24,350 nucleotides of DNA from Desulfococcus sp041737845 (lineage in GTDB: Bacteria > Desulfobacterota > Desulfobacteria > Desulfobacterales > Desulfococcaceae), in the NCBI RefSeq assembly GCF_041737845.1, contig NZ_JBGSQX010000064.1, positions 1 through 24,350 on the forward strand. The letters run 5' to 3'. Both the position numbers and the translations under genes were made by a program. Position 1 is the stretch's first letter. Every line of letters starts with the position of its first letter. The notes under the pieces were generated by a model. The model searched no databases. It was not told the DNA's origin and worked only from the letters and a program-made list of their open reading frames with translations. Below are positions 24,006-24,350 of this stretch, one piece after another.

Positions 24006-24350
24006 TTGAAAGTCACACACCCTGTGAAAACGCATTTTGGATCGGCCTGCGGCCTGCTCGCGGTCTCGGCCTTCCTTTTTATATGCGGCTGCGGGCCGCA
24101 CGCCCTGCCCCCTTCCGAAATCTCCGGCCTTTCGGAGGCCGAAAAAAATGGCTGGATCCCCGCCGTCTGGACGGAATACCAGGAGGCCGGCCCCACCGAA
24201 ACGCGCCTGCCCGATTTTTCCCGGGCCGGGTATGCCATGGGCCGCCGGCCGATCCCCGAGGTCGCAGGTCCGGTCTTTGACGTCACCGACCCGCGCTTCG
24301 GGGCACGCCCCGACGACGGCCGGGACGACACGGCGGCGATCCAGGCCGCC
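24006..24350 (+). CDS. Pectate-lyase-superfamily lipoprotein, N-terminus only
   Basis: An open frame runs off the window edge. It reads a signal peptide (HFGSACGLLAVSAFLFICGC), a lipobox with Cys and then GPHALPPSE. The segment IPAVWTEYQEAG and LPDFSRAGYAMGRRPIP follow, then VFDVTDPRFGARPDDG and DDTAAIQAA. The last part is the entry motif of the pectate lyase 3 / right-handed beta-helix superfamily, where xDFGA..DG..DDT.AIQ.A precedes the coils. Such proteins cleave or bind polysaccharide. I set the start at TTG 24006, with GGGAG 8 bases upstream; GTG 24024 and ATG 23961 are alternatives. It diverges from the MBOAT operon, which fits a polysaccharide locus. Confidence 0.8.
   Translation, partial: MKVTHPVKTHFGSACGLLAVSAFLFICGCGPHALPPSEISGLSEAEKNGWIPAVWTEYQEAGPTETRLPDFSRAGYAMGRRPIPEVAGPVFDVTDPRFGARPDDGRDDTAAIQAA

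Overview
The window reads as a GC-rich chromosomal segment from a strictly Gram-negative, probably anaerobic bacterium, most likely Desulfobacterota (the former Deltaproteobacteria). This is inferred from gene content: a two-gene SufB/SufC-type Fe-S system, a split YeeE/YedE sulfur transporter, several lipoproteins, a GspE-N-like domain fused to a class III cyclase, and type 3 thrombospondin repeats. I see no mobile element, CRISPR array or prophage. Most of the window is conserved core genome with some accessory secreted proteins.

Layout. Positions 1-1975 (minus): a MoxR ATPase, a DUF58 protein and the first codons of an exported protein, the start of a Bat-type operon. Positions 2316-4508 (plus): a membrane adenylate cyclase and a LOG-like Rossmann protein, driven from a promoter back to back with the moxR promoter. 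Positions 4503-16700 (minus) form a long run of core genes. In transcription order these are hisB, a lipoprotein, hisA, dnaG, rpoD, a CAU-anticodon tRNA with its own promoter and terminator, nif3-like, a coiled-coil zinc-ribbon protein, RNase P RNA (rnpB), sufC, sufB, a large HPr-domain protein, and ispD. Many of these genes abut or overlap by 4-13 bases, which suggests translational coupling.

Positions 17030-19101 (plus): a 95-residue coiled-coil protein and a secreted 517-residue protein. The latter has a fibronectin-III-like fold interrupted by a duplicated 130-residue module, followed by calcium-binding type 3 repeats. Positions 19128-20983 (minus): a lipoprotein and the two halves of a YeeE/YedE transporter. 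Positions 21203-23671 (minus): an SGNH-like protein and an MBOAT O-acyltransferase, the usual pair for acetylating an exported polysaccharide. The window ends in the plus-strand start of a pectate-lyase-like lipoprotein that diverges from this pair.

The least conventional parts are the uncharacterised protein with a C-terminal HPr domain placed next to the Fe-S genes, the interrupted and permuted domain order of the secreted protein, and the overlapping divergent promoters near 2090-2120. No wholly new system could be established from the sequence alone.
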